From: a virus
Strand: one strand, 5' to 3'
IMG/VR virus record: IMGVR_UViG_3300046009_006707
Span: 1-27,583 of that record
DNA length: 27,583 nt
Below, one piece after another: positions 23,601-27,583 of the stretch. The notes under the pieces were generated by a model. The model saw only the letters and a program-made list of their open reading frames with translations. It was not told the origin of the DNA and searched no databases. Made by a program: the position numbers and the translations under genes. How positions within the stretch are numbered: the first letter of the stretch is position 1; each line of letters starts with the position of its first letter.

Positions 23601-26600
23601 AGTGCCTGATGAACCTGAAGAGCCTGAACTACCTGAGGATGCTGATGAAGCTGAAGATCCACTTCTACCTGATGTTCCTGTTGTACCTGACGAACCTGAA
23701 GAACCAGATGTACCAGATGAAGCACCACTTGTTCCTGAAGTACCACTTTGACCTGAAGAACCAGATGTACCTGAGGATGCCGAAGAACCACTTGTTCCAG
23801 AAGAACCTGATGAAGCACTAGAGGCACTTGAACCGCTTCTACCTGATGTTCCCGAAGCACCTGATGAACCCGATGAACCAGAAGAAGCTGAAGTTCCGCT
23901 AGCACCTGAAGCACCTGATGTACCAGATGAACCTGAAGAAGCAGAAGTGCCACTAGCACCTGATGTTCCTGAATTACCTGATGTTCCTGATGAACCTGAT
24001 GAGGCTGAAGAGCCTGAACTACCTGAGGAAGCTGATTTACCACTTATCCCGTCTATACCAGTTGTACCTGATGAACCTGAAGTTCCTGAGGTAGCAGAAA
24101 GGCCAGATGTACCACTTAAACCATTTGAACCTGAAGTACCAGTTGAACCTGATGAACCACTTGAAGCAGATGATCCACTCCGACCTGAAGTACCAGTTGA
24201 ACCTGATGAAGCAGATGAGCCACTTGAACCTGAGAAAGCTGAAGTACCAGACGAACCTGAAGAACCTGAGGTGCTAGAAATACCTGATACACCAGATACA
24301 CCTGATGTACCTGATGAACCTGTAGAACCTGAACTTCCTGAACTAGCAGATGAACTACTTCTACCAGAAGATCCGGAAGAACCTGAAGAAGCACTTGATG
24401 CAGATGAACCACTTCTACCTGATGAACCTGATGAACCTGAGGTACCAGAAGATGCACCTGAAGATCCGGATGAACCACTTATACCTGATGAACCTGAACT
24501 ACCACTTGAACCTGATGAACCACTTGATCCAGATGAAGCTGAAGTACCACTAGTACCTGATGTTCCTGAATTACCTGATGAACCTGATGAAGCTGAAGAG
24601 CCTGAACTACCTGAGGAAGCTGATCTACCAGCAACACCATCTATACCAGTAGTACCAGATGAACCTGAAGTACCAGATGTAGCTGATAAGGCTGAAGAGC
24701 CACTTATACCATTTGAACCTGAGGTTCCAGTTGAACCAGATGAGGCTGATGAACCACTCTGACCTGATAAACCATTAGAGCCTGAAGAACCAGATGAGGC
24801 TGAAGAAGCACTTGATCCACTCCGACCTGATATACCTGATGAACCAGTCGTACCCGCTGAACCTGAAGATGCTGATGTACCTGAAGCTCCAGAAGTACCA
24901 CTTACACCTGAAGTTCCTGAAGAAGCTGAGGAACCGCTTGTTCCACTAACGCCTGAGGTTCCTGAATTTCCTGATGAACCACTTGTTCCTGATGAACCTG
25001 AAGTAGCTGAGGATGCGCTTGTTCCTGAGGCGCCTGATGAACCACTTGAACCTGATGAACCGCTTGAAGCAGATCTACCTGCTACCCCGTCAATACCAGT
25101 TGTACCTGAACTACCTGAAGTACCTGAAGTTGCTGATAGGGCTGAAGAACCGCTTATACCATTTGAACCAGATGTGCCTGATGAACCTGAAGAAGCAGAT
25201 GAACTACTTAAACCTGATAAACCATTTGAACCTGAAGAACCACTAGAGGCTGAAGAAGCAGATGAACCACTTCTACCTGAAGTACCTGATGAGCCCGTAG
25301 AACCAGATGAACCAGATGAGGCTGAAGTTCCTGAAGCACCTGAAGTACCACTTACACCAGATGAACCGGATGAAGCTGAAGAAGCTGAGGAGCCGCTCCG
25401 ACCTGAAGTACCTGAGGCGCCTGATGAGCCTGAAGAACCTGAAGAAGCTGAGGTTCCTGAAGCACCAGAAGTACCTGAAGCGCCAGATGATCCGGCTGAA
25501 CCAGATGAGCCACTTGAAGCTGATCTTCCAGATACTCCATCTATACCTGTTGTACCTGATGAAGCTGATGTGCCTGAGGTACCACTAGCACCTGATGAAC
25601 CTGATGAGGCTGAAGAACCACTTTGGCCGGATGAACCATTTGATCCTGATGAACCTGAAGAAGCTGAAGAGGCACTTGAACCACTTCTGCCTGATGTACC
25701 TGATGAACCGGTTGAGCCTGATGAACCCGCGGAGCCACTAGTTCCACTTACACCTGAAGCACCTGATGCTCCTGATATACCTGATGAGCCTGAGCTACCT
25801 GATGATGCTGAAGTACCACTTGAAGCAGATGATCCACTTTGACCTGATAGACCATTTGAACCAGAAGAACCACTAGAGGCTGAGGATGAACTTGAACCAC
25901 TTCTGCCTGATGTTCCTGAAGAACCTGATGAGGCTGAAGAACCTGATGAAGCTGATCTACCTGCTACCCCATCTATACCTGTAGTACCTGATGAACCACT
26001 AGTACCAGAGGTTGCACTTGAAGCTGATGAACCACTTAGTCCTGAAAGACCGGATGAACCAGTTGAACCAGATGAAGCTGAAGAGCCGCTCTGACCTGAT
26101 AGACCGTTTGAGCCTGAAGAACCTGATGAGGCGCTTGAGGCAGATGAACCACTTCGACCTGATAAACCTGATGAACCACTTGAGCCAGATGAAGCAGATG
26201 AACCTGAAGTTCCTGATGAACCACTAGACGCGGAGGCACCTGCAACCCCGTCTATACCAGTTGTACCAGATGAACCTGATGTGGCTGAAGTACCTGATGA
26301 GCCTGAAGTAGCTGAACTACCAGATGAAGCGCTTGAACCACTTTGACCTGAAAGACCATTTGAGCCAGATGAACCTGATGAAGCACTTGATGCTGATGAG
26401 CCACTTCTGCCTGATAAACCATTTGTACCAGATGAACCTGATGAACCTGAAGAACTACTTTGACCTGAAAGACCATTTGAGCCTGATGAACCTGCTGAAC
26501 CTGATGAGGCGCTTGAACCACTTTTACCAGCTACACCATCTATACCAGTAGTACCTGATGATCCACTTGTTGCTGAAGTACCTGATGAGCCAGATGTACC

Positions 26601-27583
26601 ACTTGAAGCTGATGAACTGCTTAAACCAGATGTACCTGATGAACCTGAAGATGCTGATGTCCCACTTGAACCAGATGAAGCACTCGAAGCAGATGATCCA
26701 CTACGACCTGAAGTACCAGATGAGCCTGTAGAACCAGAGGTACCAGATGAGGCTGATGTGCCGGATGCTCCTGAAGATCCTGTAGAACCACTTGAACCTG
26801 ATGATGCTGATCTTCCTGCTATACCATCAATACCAGTTGTACCACTTGAACCTGAAGTACCTGATGTGCCTGAAGATCCTGATGAAGCACTTGAAGCAGA
26901 AGATCCACTCCGACCTGATGAACCTGAAGTTCCACTTGAAGCTGAGGATGCTGATGAGCCTGATGTACCAGAAGAACCAGATGATGCACTTGAAGCACTT
27001 GAGCCACTTCTACCTGAGGTACCTGATGAGCCTGATGAGGCTGATGAACCTGAACTACCTGAAGTACCTGATGAACCAGATGAAGCTGAAGCACCTGCTA
27101 CGCCATCTATACCTGTTGTACCTGATGAACCACTTGTTGCTGAAGTACCAGATGAACCACTAGTAGCTGAAGATGCTGATGAACCACTCTGCCCTGCTGA
27201 ACCTGATGAGCCTGAAGAGGCTGATGTTCCACTTGAACCTGATGAAGCGCTTGAAGCAGATGAACCACTACGACCTGATGTTCCTGATGAACCTGAGCTA
27301 CCTGAAGAAGCTGATGAAGCTGAAGTACCTGAAGCTCCTGATGATCCTGTAGAACCACTAGAAGCAGAAGAACCTGCTCTACCACTTACTCCATCAATAC
27401 CTGTTGTACCACTTGAACCACTTGTTCCACTTGTACCTGAAGAACCTGATGTAGCATTTGAAGCTGAGGAACCACTTTGGCCTGATAAACCTGATGAACC
27501 AGATGATCCTGAACTACCACTTGTACCAGAAGAAGCACTAGAGGCACTTGAACCACTTCTACCAGATAAACCTGAGGAACCAG
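20622..27583 (-). CDS. Giant collagen-like (Gly-X-Ser) phage fibre protein, 5' end outside window
   Basis: The frame is open from the window edge to the TGA at 20624-20622: 2,319 visible residues, still without an N-terminus. Residues from the edge to about plus-position 21970 (~1,870 aa) are Gly-X-Y triplets with Y almost always Ser and X Ser, Thr, Leu, Ile, Arg, Lys or Gln (GSS, GTS, GLS, GRS). Proline is almost absent. Ala often replaces Gly (ASS triplets). The C-terminal ~450 residues are a non-repetitive fibre domain with several 'VGIxxxNPTxxLHV'-like units (GRVGIVTTNPVDTLHV; FGVGTNNPTSKLTV; RVGITKVNPTGSFHI), ending DKWLAIRLNNVRYVVPMYIQ. No S74 chaperone domain is seen. The likely role is a long, flexible tail fibre or whisker for host attachment. 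An internal TTG at 22178 is not a credible start because the same repeat continues upstream without a break. Confidence 0.88.
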   Translation of the reverse strand, partial: GSSGLSGRSGSSASSASSGTSGSSGSSGSSGLSGQSGSSASNATSGSSGTSGTSGSSGTTGIDGVSGRAGSSASSGSTGSSGASGTSASSASSGSSGSSGTSGRSGSSASSASSGSSGTSASSGSSGSAGQSGSSASSATSGSSGTSATSGSSGTTGIDGVAGASASSGSSGTSGSSGSSASSGSSGTSGRSGSSASSASSGSSGTSGSSASSASSGTSGSSGRSGSSASSASSGSSGTSGTSGSSGTTGIDGIAGRSASSGSSGSTGSSGASGTSASSGTSGSTGSSGTSGRSGSSASSASSGSSGTSASSGSSGTSGLSSSSASSGTSGSSGTSATSGSSGTTGIDGVAGKSGSSASSGSAGSSGSNGLSGQSSSSGSSGSSGTNGLSGRSGSSASSASSGSSGSNGLSGQSGSSASSGSSATSGSSGTSATSGSSGTTGIDGVAGASASSGSSGTSGSSASSGSSGSSGLSGRSGSSASSASSGSSGSNGLSGQSGSSASSGSTGSSGLSGLSGSSASSATSGTSGSSGTTGIDGVAGRSASSGSSASSGSSGTSGRSGSSSSSASSGSSGSNGLSGQSGSSASSGTSASSGSSGSSGISGASGASGVSGTSGSAGSSGSTGSSGTSGRSGSSASSASSGSSGSNGSSGQSGSSASSGSSGASGTSGTSASSGTTGIDGVSGRSASSGSSGSAGSSGASGTSGASGTSASSGSSGSSGASGTSGRSGSSASSASSGSSGVSGTSGASGTSASSGSSGSTGSSGTSGRSGSSASSASSGSSGSNGLSGLSSSSASSGSSGTSGSNGISGSSALSATSGTSGSSGTTGIDGVAGRSASSGSSGSSGSSGASGTSASSATSGSSGTSGSSGNSGTSGVSGTSGSSASSGTSGVSGTSGASGTSASSGSAGTTGSSGISGRSGSSASSASSGSSGSNGLSGQSGSSASSGSTGTSGSNGISGSSALSATSGTSGSSGTTGIDGVAGRSASSGSSGSSASSGSSGNSGTSGTSGTSASSGSSGSSGSSGSSGSSGISGSSGSSGASSGTSGSSGSSGRSGSSASSASSGSSGSSGRSSSSASSGSSGSTGSSGTSGVSGVSGISSTSGSSGSSGTSAFSGSSGSSASSGSTGTSGRSGSSASSGSSGSTGTSGSNGLSGTSGLSATSGTSGSSGTTGIDGISGKSASSGSSGSSASSGSSGTSGNSGTSGASGTSASSGSSGTSGASGASGTSASSGSSGSSGASGTSGRSGSSASSASSGSSGTSGSSASSGTSGSSGQSGTSGTSGASSGTSGSSGSSGTTGTSGRSGSSASSASSGSSGSSGSSGTSGRSSSSASSGSSGTSGSNGISGSSALSATSGTSGSSGTTGIDGVAGRSASSGSSGSTGSSGVSGTSGASGTSASSGTSGSSGLSGTSGSSGISGTSGSSGVSGTSGASGTSASSGSSGSSGTNGLSGRSGSSASSASSGSSGTNGLSGRSGSSASSGSSGATGTNGSSGISGTSGANGSSALSGTSGTSGSSGTTGIDGVAGRSASSGSSGASGTNGSSGISGTSGSSGISGTTGSSGLSGRSGSSASSGSTGSSGASGTSGVSGTSGTSGASSGSSGASGTSGRSGSSGSSGSSGASGTSGTTGASSGSSGASGTSGRSGSSASSGSSGSSGVSGTSGTTGASSGSSGASGTSGRSGSSGSSGSSGASGTSGTSGGSSGTSGSSGSSGASGTSGVSGSSGISGTSGSSGLSGTSGLSGTSGSSGLSGTSGSSGISGTSGSSGLSGTSGISGTSGLSGTSGSSGSSGATGTSGLSGRSGSSGSAASSGSSGSSGTSGRSGSSASSGSSGSSGTSGRSGSSASSGSSGTSGSSGLAASAGISGNLFAFYPFTGVYASSSNTIQSTNLIYYDIPNTEIGIGPGVFTTASAGPTALLHVSGASNFPLFRVGSPANSNILFVTGSGRVGIVTTNPVDTLHVVGDGRFEGSLDLGHGSAGEYSLEIGQGRTGNGFAYIDLVGDTTYPDYGLRIIRGNGGANTTSTIETRGTGDFRFLTNEAAPIIFLTTGTERARVAAGGNFGVGTNNPTSKLTVETAGAVDGIALNGSNNFVFTILESGTTRGYSPAFPTTAGAFSTDAAARDFVYRVEAATQRFLFNTNGGTGGSTLAITGSRVGITKVNPTGSFHINSAEQIALQIDSTTANNLLFVSSSGQIGIGLGASPSLLNHKLVVFSGSIALRGPNDAAFSFRLNDTGSTNRNALFVSSSNYLALGNINYTGLELFHTGSTPTENAGDPSSITAYYGTDPRVYLAEPDKWLAIRLNNVRYVVPMYIQA
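22261..22407 (-). repeat. Near-identical 48-nt direct repeat, 99-nt offset
   Basis: Positions 22261-22308 and 22360-22407 agree at 47 of 48 bases. The 99-nt offset is 33 residues, or 11 triplets. An overlapping second pair (starting at 22214 and 22331, 117-nt offset) is also nearly identical. Unlike most of the array, codons here are conserved, which suggests recent duplication. The encoded motif is GTS-GSS-GIS-GTS-GSS-GLS. Confidence 0.75.
22989..27413 (-). repeat. Twelve GIDG modules within the collagen-like region
   Basis: The motif GTTGIDGVAGRS or a close variant occurs twelve times. The Asp codons are at plus positions 23004, 23472, 24051, 24639, 25089, 25539, 25971, 26250, 26538, 26826, 27105 and 27393. 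Spacings are 468, 579, 588, 450, 450, 432, 279, 288, 288, 279 and 288 nt. The five most upstream-of-gene modules are thus regular 93- or 96-residue units (31 or 32 triplets). These motifs contain nearly the only Asp residues of the array. Confidence 0.85.

Larger units (their letters stand above)
21970..27583 (-). repeat. Collagen-like Gly-X-Ser coding repeat region
   Basis: About 5.6 kb of 9-nt (one triplet) repeats. A common higher-order unit near the C-terminal end is GRSGSSASSGSSGSSGTS (18 residues). Synonymous codons for Gly and Ser are heavily mixed (GGT/GGA/GGC/GGG; TCA/TCT/TCC/AGT), so the protein repeat is far more regular than the DNA. Long open frames in the other five frames here are by-products of the repeat. 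Confidence 0.93.

Noticed and set aside
22240-26551. Long plus-strand frames rich in Pro-Glu-Glu/Asp-Glu-Pro, and minus-strand frames rich in Gln-Val-His
   Set aside because: They are read-outs of the same 9-nt repeat in other frames. Only the Gly-X-Ser frame is continuous with the non-repetitive fibre tip and stays open across the whole region.
20622-27583. The tandem repeats as a CRISPR array
   Set aside because: The repeat period is 9 nt within an open reading frame, with no unique spacers between constant repeats and no cas genes.

Overview
This window is part of the genome of a contractile-tailed phage (myovirus) of the distant T4-like kind. The evidence is a T4 gp32-like ssDNA-binding protein, a tail sheath, a gp19-type tail tube, a long tape measure and a block of baseplate genes. 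Every gene I support lies on the minus strand, so transcription runs from high to low coordinates. The DNA is AT-rich and genes are packed with 1-35 nt overlaps. Most starts have no recognisable Shine-Dalgarno sequence and sit in A/T-rich leaders. That start context, plus 'VGIxxxNPTxxLHV' repeats in the fibre, would fit a Bacteroidota host, but this is inference. I saw no integrase, tRNA, rRNA or CRISPR array, and no gene-free stretch longer than about 300 bases.

Layout in transcription order. (1) 27583-20622: the 3' 2,319 codons of a giant fibre gene whose start lies outside the window. About 1,870 visible residues are Gly-X-Ser collagen-like triplets, followed by a ~450-residue C-terminal fibre domain. 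(2) 20625-19767: three small genes, one of only 53 aa. (3) 19757-14401: a tightly overlapping sugar-modification cassette of a GT4/GT25 fusion protein, an FkbM-type methyltransferase, a GT4 glycosyltransferase and a protein resembling the TibC/Aah O-heptosyltransferases with a Cys4 metal site. (4) 14306-12051: sheath and tube, closed by a clear intrinsic terminator. (5) 11940-11629: a small membrane/coiled-coil protein lying between near-perfect inverted repeats. (6) 11565-10545: a tail assembly chaperone pair that appears to be joined by a +1 or -2 frameshift on a run of eight T. (7) 10507-1931: tape measure, small protein, tube/baseplate junction protein, LysM-like baseplate protein, hub-like protein and one further probable structural protein. 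(8) 1899-1: a divergent family A DNA polymerase, a conserved-looking unknown protein and the gp32-like protein, which runs off the window.

How it fits together. The order sheath, tube, chaperone with frameshift, tape measure, distal tube/baseplate, LysM and hub follows the general tail-morphogenesis order of contractile phages. A 15-nt box, ATATTTATAATAAAA on the minus strand, precedes six late genes by 7-20 nt and is a candidate phage-specific late promoter.

The most interesting system is the pairing of a serine/threonine-saturated collagen-like fibre with an adjacent set of protein-glycosylation-type enzymes. One enzyme resembles protein O-heptosyltransferases, and another carries a GT25 domain, the family that includes collagen galactosyltransferases. 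My hypothesis is that this phage glycosylates its own fibre. The enzyme assignments come from motif recognition in the sequence; the link between them and the fibre is inferred from position and chemistry.
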